Positions 1 to 9,564 of a DNA stretch of 64,000 nt are shown one piece after another. The notes under the pieces were generated by a model, which was not told the origin of the DNA, searched no databases, and saw nothing but the letters and a program-made list of their open reading frames with translations. The stretch is from assembly GCF_039862785.1 (NCBI RefSeq), contig NZ_CP156795.1:2542001-2606000 (forward strand), given 5' to 3'. The stretch is from Acinetobacter sp. ANC 7912. Lineage in GTDB: Bacteria > Pseudomonadota > Gammaproteobacteria > Pseudomonadales > Moraxellaceae. The position numbers were made by a program, and so were the translations under genes. Each line of letters opens with the position of its first letter. The stretch's first letter is position 1.

Positions 1-2041
1 TATTGTCATCGACCTTGATTTGAGCTTTGGTTATGATGACCTGAAACTGGGCGAACCAAATGTCGAAGCTTTGCGCGTGCTGTATACTGAACTGGAATTC
101 CGGAACCAGCTGCAATCACTAGATCATCCGAATAATCCGAATAATGCCAAATATAAACAAGCGGCTCAATCTATTGCTGCTAAACCAGAGCCAATTGCCA
201 CTGAAGACCAGGCCGATTTAACCAGCGGTGATGACCAGCTTGGACAGGCAACCTATCACACAGTATTAAGCCAGGCCGATTGGGATGCCCTGTTTAGCCG
301 CTTAAGCACTGTCAAACGTTTTGCTTTTGATACTGAAACTACCAGTCTGGACTATCGTGTCGCACAGATCGTTGGTTTCTCAGTGGCTTTTGATGCTCAA
401 GATGCTTATTACATACCACTCGCACATGACTATGCCGGTGCCCCTGAACAACTGAATCGTGAAACCATTCTGGCGCAGATCAAGCCAATTCTGGAAGACG
501 ACAACATTCAGAAAATCGGCCATCACCTGAAATATGATGCGCATGTGCTGGAAAATCACGGTATCCAGTTGGCGGGCTGGTATTTCGATACCATGCTGGC
601 CTCTTATGTACTGAACTCTGTCGCAACCCGTCATGGTATGGATGATGTTGCACGTTTGTACTTAAGTCATCTAACTACAACTTTTGAACAGGTTGCGGGT
701 AAAGGTGCCAAGCAGAAGACCTTTAATCAGATCGATATCGAGACCGCTGCACACTATGCTGCAGAAGATGCGCATGTGACCTATCGTCTATACGAAGTGC
801 TGCATGAAAAACTCAAAGTTCATCCAGAATTACTCAATCTCCTTTTAAATATTGAAATGCCGGTGGCACGTGTGCTGACCAGCATGGAAGAAAACGGTAT
901 TCAACTGGATCTAGCTTTCCTGGATCAGTTGGGCTGTGACTTCGCCGAAACCATGAAAAATCTGGAACAGCAGATTGAAGAAATGGCCGGTGAATCTTTC
1001 AATGTCAGCTCACCGAAACAGGTTGGTGAAATCCTGTTTGAAAAATTGGGACTCAAAGGCGGCAAAAAAACGTCGACCGGCCAGTACAGTACCAGTGAAA
1101 GCATTCTGGAAAAACTGGAACATCCGATTGCCGAGCTGATCCTGAATTACCGTGGTCTGTCTAAACTGAAAAGTACCTATACCGACGGACTGTGCAAGCA
1201 GGCCAATAATGATACCCATCGTGTACATACCAGTTACCATCAAGCTCTGACTGCGACGGGTCGCCTGTCTTCAACCGATCCGAACCTGCAAAACATTCCA
1301 GTACGTGAAGAAATTGGCCGTCAGATCCGTAAAGCCTTTATCGCGCCTGAAGGTCGTGTTTTACTCGCTGCCGACTATTCACAAATCGAACTGCGTCTGA
1401 TGGCACACTTCTCTCAGGATGATGCCTTAGTGGATGCATTTATGCATGGTCAGGACGTGCACCGTCGTACGGCGGCTGAAGTACTAGGTGTACCATTGGA
1501 CCAAGTGACCAACGACCAGCGTCGTCAGGCGAAGGCGGTGAATTTCGGTCTGCTCTATGGCATGTCTGAATTCGGTCTAATCCGTCAGCTCGGCTTTACC
1601 CGTCAGGAATCACAGGAATACATCAAACAATATTTCCACCGCTATCCGGGCATCTATGAATACATGCAGCGCACCCGTCAGGTGGCATTAGAACAGGGCT
1701 TTGTTGAAACCATTCTGGGCCGTCGTCTGTATACCCCGGACATTGATGCCCGTAATATGATGGTGCGTAAAGCGGCTGAACGTGCTGCGATCAATGCTCC
1801 ACTACAAGGTTCTGCGGCCGACATCATCAAAATGGCGATGATCGAAGTCGACAAGATGCTGCCGAAAGGCCAAGCCAAAATGTTACTGCAAGTACACGAT
1901 GAATTGGTTTTTGAAGTCGATGAGGCGATTGCCGATGAACTTGCACCGAAACTGGCAGAAGTGATGCAATCAGTCGTACAGATTTCTGTACCGCTGGTGG
2001 TAGAAGTGGGTAAAGGAAAGAATTGGGATGAGGCGCACTAA
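1..2041 (+). CDS. polA: DNA polymerase I, C-terminal part (5' truncated by window edge)
   Basis: Reading frame 2 is open from the first base, so the gene starts before the window; about 680 C-terminal residues are present. They cover the 3'-5' exonuclease domain (DTETT ExoI motif near position 330, a DAHVTY-type ExoIII motif near 765) and the full polymerase domain (DYSQIELRL motif A near 1375, the QAKAVNFGLLYG O-helix near 1530, QVHDELVFEV motif C near 1890). The N-terminal 5' nuclease domain would lie upstream. The enzyme fills gaps in excision repair and replaces Okazaki primers. Both exonuclease and polymerase motifs look intact. It ends in TAA and is followed by a repeat element and a bidirectional terminator shared with yggT. 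Confidence 0.97.
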   Translation, partial: IVIDLDLSFGYDDLKLGEPNVEALRVLYTELEFRNQLQSLDHPNNPNNAKYKQAAQSIAAKPEPIATEDQADLTSGDDQLGQATYHTVLSQADWDALFSRLSTVKRFAFDTETTSLDYRVAQIVGFSVAFDAQDAYYIPLAHDYAGAPEQLNRETILAQIKPILEDDNIQKIGHHLKYDAHVLENHGIQLAGWYFDTMLASYVLNSVATRHGMDDVARLYLSHLTTTFEQVAGKGAKQKTFNQIDIETAAHYAAEDAHVTYRLYEVLHEKLKVHPELLNLLLNIEMPVARVLTSMEENGIQLDLAFLDQLGCDFAETMKNLEQQIEEMAGESFNVSSPKQVGEILFEKLGLKGGKKTSTGQYSTSESILEKLEHPIAELILNYRGLSKLKSTYTDGLCKQANNDTHRVHTSYHQALTATGRLSSTDPNLQNIPVREEIGRQIRKAFIAPEGRVLLAADYSQIELRLMAHFSQDDALVDAFMHGQDVHRRTAAEVLGVPLDQVTNDQRRQAKAVNFGLLYGMSEFGLIRQLGFTRQESQEYIKQYFHRYPGIYEYMQRTRQVALEQGFVETILGRRLYTPDIDARNMMVRKAAERAAINAPLQGSAADIIKMAMIEVDKMLPKGQAKMLLQVHDELVFEVDEAIADELAPKLAEVMQSVVQISVPLVVEVGKGKNWDEAH

Positions 2042-2043
2042 AG

Positions 2044-2120
2044 ATTCCCTCACCCCAGCCCTCCCCCAAGGGGAGAGGAGAAAAGTCCCTCTTTTTCAAA
2101 GAGGGATTGGGGGAGATTAA
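2044..2120. repeat. REP-like intergenic repeat with two hairpins
   Basis: Directly after polA lies a C-rich then G-rich stretch. It has a short hairpin near 2060-2078 (CCCC/GGGG) and a 9-bp perfect hairpin, TCCCTCTTT (2086-2094) with AAAGAGGGA (2098-2106). It ends in GGGGAGATTAA (2110-2120), an 11-mer that also ends the repeat at 12994-13100 on the other strand. Mosaic CCCTC/GGGGGA intergenic elements of this look are, as I recall, common in Acinetobacter; the copy number cannot be judged from one window. Confidence 0.55.
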
Positions 2121-2160
2121 AACATCCTTCCCGCCCCTTTGCTAAAGCAAGGAGAAATAA

Positions 2161-2186
2161 AAAAAGGACGCTTCCGCGTCCTTTTT
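2161..2186. terminator. bidirectional terminator between polA and yggT
   Basis: Perfect 11-bp stem (2161-2171 with 2176-2186) around a TTCC loop, with an A run on one side and a T run on the other. It can serve both the polA transcript and the converging yggT operon. Confidence 0.85.
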
Positions 2187-2200
2187 TAATGAATTCAATT

Positions 2201-2770
2201 TTAGAAACCAGTCAGCAATACCATTGCCACTTCACGCATGATGATGTCCACCACCATCAGGGCCAGAATCGCCAAGATTGGTGACAGATCAATCATGCCC
2301 ATATTCGGCATAATCCGGCGGAACGGAGCTAGTAACGGTTCAGCCAGTTCCTGAATCACTTCAATATATGGCGAACGGGATTGGGTAAACATTACCACCC
2401 AGCTCAAGATAATGGTGGCAAAAATCAGATAACGGCAGAAACGAATTAAATCCTGAATCATGGTGACAAAAGTCAGAACCACCAGATGAATCGGACCATT
2501 CGGCATGCCCCCAGACAGGTACATCACGCCAAAGATTTTCAGCAGATACAGCACTACCAGTAATGCCAGCGCCGCAGTATTGACACGCCCCTTTGCCAGC
2601 GTTGGCAAGATACGGCTAAAAATGTCTACAATCCGGGTGGCTTTGACAGTTGAAAGTACTACCGGGTTGTAAGGACTGACAGTAGCCAGCTGCATTAAAA
2701 AGCGGAAAAATACGAGCAAAATTGCGACGTTAATAATAATGCCAAAAATTAGCGCAGAATTTGCACCCAT
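2201..2770 (-). CDS. YggT family integral membrane protein
   Basis: A 189-residue hydrophobic protein with two YggT-type repeats. Each has a pair of membrane segments followed by an arginine- and proline-containing loop; the second carries the characteristic EPLLAPFRRIMP motif. Family members are inner-membrane proteins of poorly defined role, implicated in osmotic-shock tolerance in E. coli and often encoded next to proC, as here (35 nt downstream of it). It is the last gene of the minus-strand run ppx-accA-tilS-proC-yggT. The ATG at 2770 is the only good start. Family assignment is firm; function is unknown. Confidence 0.9.
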   Translation of the reverse strand: MGANSALIFGIIINVAILLVFFRFLMQLATVSPYNPVVLSTVKATRIVDIFSRILPTLAKGRVNTAALALLVVLYLLKIFGVMYLSGGMPNGPIHLVVLTFVTMIQDLIRFCRYLIFATIILSWVVMFTQSRSPYIEVIQELAEPLLAPFRRIMPNMGMIDLSPILAILALMVVDIIMREVAMVLLTGF

Positions 2771-2804
2771 ACCTGAAGGTTCCTAAATATTAAATTTTAA
2801 AGAT

Positions 2805-3635
2805 TTACTTACTGCTGTCGCTAAGCTCTTGCGCAAGCTCCTGGCTGCGTTTTGCTGCAGCAGCCAGTGCTGCCTGAATATTCTGAGAAATCTGGGCACG
2901 GTCAAACACTTCAATTGCGGCCTGAGTCGTACCATTTGGTGAAGTCACATTTTTACGTAATTGTGCCGGAGAATTTGGACTGGTAATCGCCATTTGTGCT
3001 GCCCCCAAAGCGGTTTGTAGCGTCAAAGCTGTTGCCACTTTCTCATCTAGACCCAAGTTCATGCCTGCACGGATCATACTTTCCATCATATAGAAGAAAT
3101 AAGCAGGACCTGAACCAGACACAGCAGTTACGGCATCAATTTGTGCTTCTGAGTTTACCCAAATTGTCAGACCAGTTGAAGCCAAAACCTGACTTGCCAG
3201 CTCACGATCTTCCGCACCCACTTCTGCTTTGGCGAACAGACCATGTGCACCAGTCTGCACCAGTGCCGGTGTATTTGGCATCACACGAACGATACGGTCT
3301 GTACCTAACAATGCAGATAGTGTCGCAATCTCAGCACCCGCCACGATCGAAATCACCAGCTTGCCATCCAGTAAACCATTCAGCGGTTTCAGCACCCCAG
3401 CCAAAACCTGTGGTTTTACTGCAAACAGTACAATATCAGCATCCTTGATCGCAGCAATATTGTCATCAGTCACATTCACTTCTTTTTCAGCAAGCAATGT
3501 ACGAACCTGTTCTACCGGATCAGAAACTGTAATACGGCTCGGTGCCAAACCACGTGCAACCAGGCCGCCAATCAGGGCTTGGGCCATGTTACCGCCACCA
3601 ATGAAAGTAATATTACAATTTAAAGCTGCGCTCAT
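2805..3635 (-). CDS. proC: pyrroline-5-carboxylate reductase
   Basis: 276 residues, the usual ProC length. The N-terminus carries a Rossmann dinucleotide-binding motif (FIGGGNMAQALIGG), followed by FAVKPQ and RVMPNTPALV, and the C-terminal helical domain has the conserved VSGSGPAYFFYMMESM signature. It catalyses the NAD(P)H-dependent last step of proline biosynthesis in the cytoplasm. It starts 1 nt after the tilS stop, which implies translational coupling, and is followed by yggT, a widespread pairing. Confidence 0.97.
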   Translation of the reverse strand: MSAALNCNITFIGGGNMAQALIGGLVARGLAPSRITVSDPVEQVRTLLAEKEVNVTDDNIAAIKDADIVLFAVKPQVLAGVLKPLNGLLDGKLVISIVAGAEIATLSALLGTDRIVRVMPNTPALVQTGAHGLFAKAEVGAEDRELASQVLASTGLTIWVNSEAQIDAVTAVSGSGPAYFFYMMESMIRAGMNLGLDEKVATALTLQTALGAAQMAITSPNSPAQLRKNVTSPNGTTQAAIEVFDRAQISQNIQAALAAAAKRSQELAQELSDSSK

Positions 3636-3636
3636 T

Positions 3637-5010
3637 TTAATGCTCGTCTTTGTGTTCTGAGATTGAAGAGACTGAAATTGGCTGCCACCCCCCTGCCACG
3701 CAATAGGCAGATTCTGCCAACCAAAATCCTTTAGGTGTAAACACGCCTAGCATAACATCATCTATGCTTAATATTTGAATTGTATGCCGCATCCAGGGAA
3801 ATATTTGCGCTTCCTGAATGGCTTTTTTCAGTGGCCAAGAGCCGACACGGTCATGTAAATGGATCTTTTCGCCACCTTGGCGCGGTGTCAGTTTCAAGTG
3901 CTGATTCAATAAATCTGCTGATAATCCGAATTCTGTCTCCTGAATCTGAAATTTTCCGGATGGAAGTTCAAGAAGATCGCTAAGTGTGCAGATGATTTGT
4001 TGTTCGACTGGAAATGAATGCTGATCTGCCAGATAGACTTCTTTCCCCAGCTTATGCATCTGCTGTTGGTAGCGTACATAATAAAAACCTTGCCAATGTA
4101 ATGCAGCCTGAGCATCCTGACGAGCCTCAATTACCTCACGTTGCAGGCGTTGCACCATATCCAGTGAAGGCCGGTATTGCCCTTCACCTTTCATCCAATT
4201 TGATAACAATTGGCGCTGACGAGCTGCCGATAACGCAGCAAATTTAGCGAGATCTAAAATATTATCTTGGATACAAGCTTGGGTATCCTGCTGAAGTACA
4301 TCTTGCAAAATTTCCTGCGCATCCTGCATTAAATCAGCGGTGCGAGCTAATGCTGCCTGCATTTTTGGAAAACGTTCGCTCAGCAAAGGCCAGAGAATTT
4401 GCCGCGCCCAAGCCCTGTCATAATAGCTGTCCTGGTTGGTCGGATCTTCGATATTCTGAATCTTTAAATCCGCTGCCCATTGGCAAATCTGCTCACGCGA
4501 AATGTCCAGCAGTGGCCGCCAGATGGTCAAATCTGCCCGAACATCAACCCGCTTCATCGCGGATAAACCATCAACTCCTGCACCCGAAAGCAGACGCAGC
4601 ATCAAGGTTTCAGCCTGATCCTGGTGATGATGTGCCAATACTAATATTTCATTGGGCTGTAAATATTTTAGATAAGCCTGATAACGAGCTTCACGCGCCT
4701 GCTGTTCCAAATTTCCTTGCGCCACTTCGACTGGCTGAACAATGCAGGAAATATTTAGCTTCTGACATTGCTGATGAACAAAATTTCCCCATTCCCCACT
4801 GATGCTTTGCAGCTGGTGATCGACATAAATCGCGCGGATTTTTTCCGGGCATAAAAAAAACATCAGATGCAGTAACAGCATGGAATCCACGCCGCCACTG
4901 CATCCGATGAGAAATTTCGTCTCTGCAGGAAATTCCTGCAGCTGTTTTAAGAAACCAGACCTAAATTGTCGCTGCCAAACTTCATTAAACGCTGGTAACG
5001 TGCTTCGCAT
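3637..5010 (-). CDS. tilS: tRNA(Ile)-lysidine synthase
   Basis: 457 residues. The PP-loop ATP pyrophosphatase motif SGGVDS lies near residue 38, followed by the DHQL and [11 protein letters not shown] motifs of the TilS N-terminal domain; a TilS C-terminal domain is present ([22 protein letters not shown]). It converts C34 of the CAU-anticodon tRNA-Ile to lysidine so that it reads AUA. The ATG at 5010 lies inside accA, a 64-nt overlap, but no alternative ATG, GTG or TTG occurs before the catalytic motif and an AGAGG Shine-Dalgarno sits in front of it. The overlap is therefore probably real, and suggests coupling. Confidence 0.95.
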   Translation of the reverse strand: MRSTLPAFNEVWQRQFRSGFLKQLQEFPAETKFLIGCSGGVDSMLLLHLMFFLCPEKIRAIYVDHQLQSISGEWGNFVHQQCQKLNISCIVQPVEVAQGNLEQQAREARYQAYLKYLQPNEILVLAHHHQDQAETLMLRLLSGAGVDGLSAMKRVDVRADLTIWRPLLDISREQICQWAADLKIQNIEDPTNQDSYYDRAWARQILWPLLSERFPKMQAALARTADLMQDAQEILQDVLQQDTQACIQDNILDLAKFAALSAARQRQLLSNWMKGEGQYRPSLDMVQRLQREVIEARQDAQAALHWQGFYYVRYQQQMHKLGKEVYLADQHSFPVEQQIICTLSDLLELPSGKFQIQETEFGLSADLLNQHLKLTPRQGGEKIHLHDRVGSWPLKKAIQEAQIFPWMRHTIQILSIDDVMLGVFTPKGFWLAESAYCVAGGWQPISVSSISEHKDEH

Positions 5011-5771
5011 CGTGCCTCTGCTTCCATCGGTTGCAATTCACTTAAGGCTTCTTTTAATACACCTTTCAGGTCTTGCATCACCTGTTCAGGGTTTAAATGG
5101 GCGCCTTCACCTTCATCGACCACATATTCCACAATACCCATTTGCTGCAGTTTTTCTGCAGTCAGCGCTAAAGCCTCACTCGCCTGTTCTGCTTTTTCTG
5201 CCGTTTTCCAAAGGATTGAAGCACAGCCTTCTGGTGAAATCACCGAGTAGATACTATGAGACAGCATCACTACACGGTCTGCCACACCGATCCCCAGTGC
5301 ACCGCCAGAACCGCCTTCACCTAGTACAGTCGCTACAACAGGCACTTTCAGATTCGATAGTTGCGCCAGTGAAGAGGCAATTGCTTCCGCCTGACCACGT
5401 TCTTCCGCACCTACGCCTGGGTAAGCACCCATGGTATCAATAAAGGTAAATACCGGCAGGTTAAAACGCTCTGCCATTCTTAATAAACGTTGTGCCTTAC
5501 GGTAGCCTTCTGGGTTCGACATACCGAAGTTATGCTGTAATTTTTCACGGGTACTACGGCCACGGTGCTGACCAATCACCATCACTGGCTGACCTTCAAA
5601 ACGTGCCAGGCCACCAATCATTGCACCATCGTCACCATAGAGACGGTCACCATGTAAAGCATCAAATTCAGTGAATATTTCACCCACATAGTCCAGAAAT
5701 TGTGGACGTTCAGGATGACGTGCAATCTGCACGGTCTTCCATGCTTTTGATGGAGTCGCTTTATTTTTCAT
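4947..5771 (-). CDS. accA: acetyl-CoA carboxylase carboxyltransferase subunit alpha
   Basis: 274 residues, shorter at the N-terminus than the E. coli protein (about 319). The carboxyltransferase core is intact: [36 protein letters not shown], and the glycine-rich [17 protein letters not shown] segment, then [11 protein letters not shown]. With AccD it transfers carboxyl from carboxybiotin to acetyl-CoA, the committed step of fatty acid synthesis. It lies 30 nt after ppx and overlaps the start of tilS by 64 nt. Confidence 0.96.
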   Translation of the reverse strand: MKNKATPSKAWKTVQIARHPERPQFLDYVGEIFTEFDALHGDRLYGDDGAMIGGLARFEGQPVMVIGQHRGRSTREKLQHNFGMSNPEGYRKAQRLLRMAERFNLPVFTFIDTMGAYPGVGAEERGQAEAIASSLAQLSNLKVPVVATVLGEGGSGGALGIGVADRVVMLSHSIYSVISPEGCASILWKTAEKAEQASEALALTAEKLQQMGIVEYVVDEGEGAHLNPEQVMQDLKGVLKEALSELQPMEAEARCEARYQRLMKFGSDNLGLVS

Positions 5772-5801
5772 AGGTTAACCGTTTTCATCCCTATAAAGGT
5801 A

Positions 5802-7322
5802 TTAATCAACAAATTGTTCAGACTGAATTGAGAGATCAATATCCCAATGTTTAAACTGCAGCTGTTCATCATGCAGTTCAGCGACAAGTAATGGCCATTG
5901 TTTGGCATCACCCGCGACACTGAGTTGCCATTGTTGCGCATTCTTGACCTTCAGTTCAATGGCAGGAAGCATCTCATCGCTGCGACTATGATTGACCAAA
6001 ACCGCCAGACGAAGCAGCAAACACAAGTATAAAAGTCTTGAACCACCGACTTTATTCACATCAACCTTGGCATCACTGCGCAATTTGCGGCGATGATGTG
6101 CGACCAAATGTGACAACTGGTTCTGATCAACTTGCGAGAAACCGGCAATATCAGAATGCTGTAACAGGTAAGCACCATGACGGTGATAACCACTGTGACT
6201 GATCGCCAGACCTATCTCATGCAGATAAGCTGCTCGACGCAGCAAATCGCCATCATCACTATTGAGATTTAAATCTTCAGCGACATCATCAAACAGTTTT
6301 TGTGCCGTTTTCACCACACGCTCAGCCTGTTTGACATCGGCGTTATAACGTCCCATCAGGGCATGCACAGAACGGTCACGGATATCTTCATGCTTGAAAC
6401 GGCCTAACAGGTCGTACATTACACCTTCACGTAGCGCACCATCTGAATACACTAGATGATCGACATTCAGAACATCAAATACCGCATACAGAATCGCAAT
6501 TCCAGCGGGCAAAACAGCTCGACGGTCTTCTTTCAGACCTTCAAAGTTCATCTCTGCGACATTTTTATTTTTAAGCAGTTTATCTTTGAGTTTTTCCAGA
6601 CCTTCACGGGTCAGTTCTTCGCACTCGTTGCTCCAGCCCATATTCACACAGATCTGGCGACAGGCTTTGATGGTACCACTCGAACCGACAACAGCATCCC
6701 AACCGGCTGCTTTATAGGTACTGGCAATTCCGGAAATTTCTTTACGTGCAGCAGTGACCGCCTTATCAAAGGCTTTATGGCTGATTTCACCATCGGCAAA
6801 AAATTTTTTGGTAAAGGTAACACAGCCCATCTGTACCGATTCCGTATGGATCGGTTCAAACTCTTCACCAATGATCAGTTCGGTTGACCCGCCACCGATG
6901 TCGATGACCAGACGGCGGCCACTGTTAGCCATGGTATGCGATACACCAAGATAAATCAGACGGGCCTCTTCACGACCAGCAATAATTTCAATCGGTTTCG
7001 GTAATATTTCTGCGGCTTTTTGAATAAATTCATGGCCATTTTTAGCTTGGCGCAAGGCATTGGTTGCGACAATACGCAAACGGTTCGGCTGCACTGAACC
7101 TAAACGGCCGACAAAACGGGCCAAACAGGCCAGGCCACGTTGCTGCGCAGCTTCAGTTAAGTTCTTGTTTTCATCCAGACCGGCTGCGAGCTGAACTTTT
7201 TCTGACATTGATGCTACTTTTTTGACTTCGCCATGATCCACACGGGCTATTGCCAAGTGAAAGCTGTTTGATCCCATATCGATGGCGGCGAGTAATTCTT
7301 CATCAATCAAAAAATCAGACAT
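5802..7322 (-). CDS. ppx: exopolyphosphatase
   Basis: 506 residues, the size of long-form Ppx/GppA proteins. The N-terminal ASKHA phosphatase fold is marked by AAIDMGSNSFHLAIARV and the phosphate-binding DIGGGSTELIIG; the C-terminal half has the HD-like helical region typical of Ppx (RRAAYLHEIGLAISHSGYH). It releases orthophosphate from polyphosphate chain ends; some homologues also hydrolyse pppGpp. It is the first gene of the minus run and diverges from trxA across a 265-nt promoter region. The Ppx versus GppA distinction rests on length and overall look. Confidence 0.92.
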   Translation of the reverse strand: MSDFLIDEELLAAIDMGSNSFHLAIARVDHGEVKKVASMSEKVQLAAGLDENKNLTEAAQQRGLACLARFVGRLGSVQPNRLRIVATNALRQAKNGHEFIQKAAEILPKPIEIIAGREEARLIYLGVSHTMANSGRRLVIDIGGGSTELIIGEEFEPIHTESVQMGCVTFTKKFFADGEISHKAFDKAVTAARKEISGIASTYKAAGWDAVVGSSGTIKACRQICVNMGWSNECEELTREGLEKLKDKLLKNKNVAEMNFEGLKEDRRAVLPAGIAILYAVFDVLNVDHLVYSDGALREGVMYDLLGRFKHEDIRDRSVHALMGRYNADVKQAERVVKTAQKLFDDVAEDLNLNSDDGDLLRRAAYLHEIGLAISHSGYHRHGAYLLQHSDIAGFSQVDQNQLSHLVAHHRRKLRSDAKVDVNKVGGSRLLYLCLLLRLAVLVNHSRSDEMLPAIELKVKNAQQWQLSVAGDAKQWPLLVAELHDEQLQFKHWDIDLSIQSEQFVD

Positions 7323-7587
7323 TACAGAAATAAACCTTTAACGAATTGTGCCTAGAGTAATTCACAACCATGCAATTTAAAAGCCATTTATCGGCACAAT
7401 TTATTGACTTTTGATTTTTAAACAATCTGTGACCATAGTGTTACACGATTATCACTATCGCGATCATCCATTAGACAAAATATAATAATCCGTTGAAAAT
7501 TTGCATATTCCCCTACATTGTTAAAGAAGGCTATGTAATACTAAGAATTATAGTCATCTTTAAAAAATTAATTTTCTGGAGCACTTC

Positions 7588-7914
7588 ATGTCTGGCAACA
7601 TCGTAAACACAACTGACGCAAACTTCGAAGCAGACGTTCTTCAATCAGACGTTCCTGTATTGGTAGACTTCTGGGCTGGCTGGTGTGCGCCATGTAAAGC
7701 TATTGCACCAGTGCTTGAAGTACTTGCAGACGAATACCAAGGTAAAGTCAAAATCGTAAAAGTGGATGTGACTTCTTGCGAAGCGACTGCAGTGAATTTC
7801 AACATCCGTAACATCCCTGCACTGTTATTGTTCAAAAACGGTGAAGTGGTTGCAACTCAAGTGGGTGCTGCACCTAAATCTAAACTGGCTGCGTTCATCG
7901 AACAAAATATCTAA
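7588..7914 (+). CDS. trxA: thioredoxin
   Basis: 108 residues, a single thioredoxin domain. The active site reads WCAPC (near residues 31-35) instead of the usual WCGPC; the cis-proline motif RNIPALLLF is normal. It is the cytosolic dithiol-disulfide reductant for ribonucleotide reductase, PAPS reductase and other clients. A GGAG Shine-Dalgarno precedes the ATG. It is followed by its own terminator and then the rho promoter, so it is probably monocistronic. Confidence 0.95.
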   Translation: MSGNIVNTTDANFEADVLQSDVPVLVDFWAGWCAPCKAIAPVLEVLADEYQGKVKIVKVDVTSCEATAVNFNIRNIPALLLFKNGEVVATQVGAAPKSKLAAFIEQNI

Positions 7915-7932
7915 GCAGCTCAGTTTTTCTTT

Positions 7933-7965
7933 AAAAAATACGCGACGAAATATCGCGTATTTTTT
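7933..7965. terminator. trxA terminator
   Basis: Perfect 13-bp stem (7933-7945 with 7953-7965) around a 7-nt loop, ending in a long T run. It lies 18 nt after the trxA stop and immediately before the rho promoter. Confidence 0.9.
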
Positions 7966-7976
7966 TCGTCCGTAAA

Positions 7977-8005
7977 TTGACAAAACCCGTATTCTCTCTT
8001 ATATT
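7977..8005 (+). promoter_or_regulatory. sigma-70 type promoter of rho
   Basis: A perfect -35 TTGACA (7977-7982), 17-bp spacer, and -10 TATATT (8000-8005). Transcription would start near 8012, giving a leader of about 226 nt before the rho ATG. Confidence 0.75.
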
Positions 8006-8025
8006 GCTGATTCAAGAGATCAGGG

Positions 8026-8166
8026 ATGCTAAATCCTGTCAATTTCTTACAAGACACAATACATAAGATGCCGCTCGGCAATAGAAATTGTTTTTCATAT
8101 TTCTCTTTGAAACAATCAAACAAACCTCTGAATTGTTCTTGTACACATTCATTTGCTTTCGTTTGA
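8026..8166 (+). CDS. possible leader peptide ORF upstream of rho
   Basis: A 46-codon ORF inside the rho leader, starting ATG CTA AAT at 8026 and ending in TGA at 8164-8166. Its product is neither clearly hydrophobic nor recognisable. A GGG immediately before the ATG is too close to act as a good Shine-Dalgarno, so translation is doubtful. E. coli rho also has a short leader ORF (rhoL), which is why this one is listed. It could equally be a chance ORF in an untranslated leader. Confidence 0.25.
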   Translation: MLNPVNFLQDTIHKMPLGNRNCFSYFSLKQSNKPLNCSCTHSFAFV

Positions 8167-8238
8167 ATGCTTATATGCGGCCGAATGTTACTCCCTTTCT
8201 AACCTGTACCTCAGAACATTGATTCTATCTGACCACCT

Positions 8239-9507
8239 ATGAATTTAACCGAACTCAAGAAAAAACCGATTGGCGAACTCATCAAGATTGCCGAGTTTAT
8301 GGGCCTTGAAGGCATGGCTCGTAACCGCAAGCAAGACATCATTTTTGCCATCTTAAAGCGCCATGCGATGAATGGCGAAGAGATTTTTGGTGATGGCGTT
8401 CTGGAAATTCTGTCAGATGGTTTTGGCTTCTTACGCTCTGCGGCAGGCTCTTATCTGGCAGGTCCGGATGACATCTATGTCAGCCCTTCCCAGATCCGTC
8501 GTTTTAACCTACGTACAGGCGACACCATTGCGGGGACCATTCGCCCACCAAAAGAAGGTGAACGTTATTTTGCACTTTTAAAAGTGAATCAAATTAACTA
8601 CGACACGCCAGAAAATTCCCGCAACAAAATTCTGTTTGAAAACCTGACTCCACTGTTCCCGACTGAACAGCTTGTGATGGAACTGGGTAACGGTACCACT
8701 GAAGATTTAACTGCACGTGTAGTTGACTTGGTTGCACCAATCGGTAAAGGCCAGCGTTCAATTATTGTGGCACCACCAAAAGCTGGTAAAACCATGCTGT
8801 TACAGAACATCGCACAGTCGATTGTCCGTAACAACCCGGAAGTATTCCTAATCGTGCTGCTGATTGACGAACGTCCGGAAGAAGTGACCGAAATGGAACG
8901 TACCGTTCGTGGTGAAGTGATTGCTTCTACCTTCGATGAATCTCCTGCCCGTCACGTGCAAGTGGCTGAAATGGTAATTGAAAAAGCGAAACGCCTGGTT
9001 GAGCACAAGAAAGACGTGGTAATTTTGCTGGATTCGATTACCCGTCTGGCACGTGCGTACAACACCGTGATTCCTTCATCAGGTAAAGTACTGACTGGTG
9101 GTGTTGATGCACACGCGCTGGAACGTCCTAAACGTTTCTTCGGTGCAGCACGTAACATCGAAGAAGGTGGCTCTCTGACCATTATTTCCACTGCCCTGAT
9201 TGAAACCGGTAGTAAGATGGATGAAGTGATCTACGAAGAATTTAAAGGTACCGGTAACCAGGAAATTACCCTGGATCGTCGCATTGCAGAAAAACGCGTC
9301 TTCCCTGCGATGAACATCAAGAAATCAGGTACCCGTCGTGAAGAACGTCTGATGGATGAAGATAAATTACGTAAGGTTTGGATTTTACGTAAATTACTAC
9401 ATACTCAAGATGAGCTTGCAGCCATGGAATTCCTGCTAGATCGTATGAAAGAAACCAAGACCAACGACGAATTCTTCGATCAAATGAAGCGTAAGGCATC
9501 TAACTAA
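8239..9507 (+). CDS. rho: transcription termination factor Rho
   Basis: 422 residues, standard for Rho. Order: N-terminal Rho-N helical domain, cold-shock-type RNA-binding domain ([16 protein letters not shown]), then the RecA-like ATPase with P-loop [17 protein letters not shown], Walker [17 protein letters not shown] and the [27 protein letters not shown]-loop region. It is the ring helicase that ends factor-dependent transcription. The start [15 protein letters not shown] is typical. The long leader from the strong promoter at 7977 would allow the autogenous attenuation known for rho in enterics; that is inference here. Confidence 0.98.
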   Translation: MNLTELKKKPIGELIKIAEFMGLEGMARNRKQDIIFAILKRHAMNGEEIFGDGVLEILSDGFGFLRSAAGSYLAGPDDIYVSPSQIRRFNLRTGDTIAGTIRPPKEGERYFALLKVNQINYDTPENSRNKILFENLTPLFPTEQLVMELGNGTTEDLTARVVDLVAPIGKGQRSIIVAPPKAGKTMLLQNIAQSIVRNNPEVFLIVLLIDERPEEVTEMERTVRGEVIASTFDESPARHVQVAEMVIEKAKRLVEHKKDVVILLDSITRLARAYNTVIPSSGKVLTGGVDAHALERPKRFFGAARNIEEGGSLTIISTALIETGSKMDEVIYEEFKGTGNQEITLDRRIAEKRVFPAMNIKKSGTRREERLMDEDKLRKVWILRKLLHTQDELAAMEFLLDRMKETKTNDEFFDQMKRKASN

Positions 9508-9535
9508 GTTATTGATTCAATGACATAGTTAATTG

Positions 9536-9564
9536 AAAGGTCATCCAAAAGGATGGCCTTTTTT
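9536..9564 (+). terminator. rho terminator
   Basis: 11-bp stem (9536-9546 with 9551-9561, one T-G wobble), AAAA loop and a T run, 28 nt after the rho stop. Confidence 0.85.

Noticed and set aside
4880..5443. 187-codon plus-strand ORF opposite tilS/accA
   Set aside because: Antisense to two conserved genes and no start signals; composition follows the reverse of their codons.
7400..7587. trxA and ppx promoters
   Set aside because: TTGACT at 7404 and TATAAT at 7481 are each good alone, but neither has a partner hexamer at proper spacing, so I did not call a promoter.
7920..8123. 67-codon minus-strand ORF after trxA
   Set aside because: It covers the trxA terminator and the consensus rho promoter and has no Shine-Dalgarno; a shadow.
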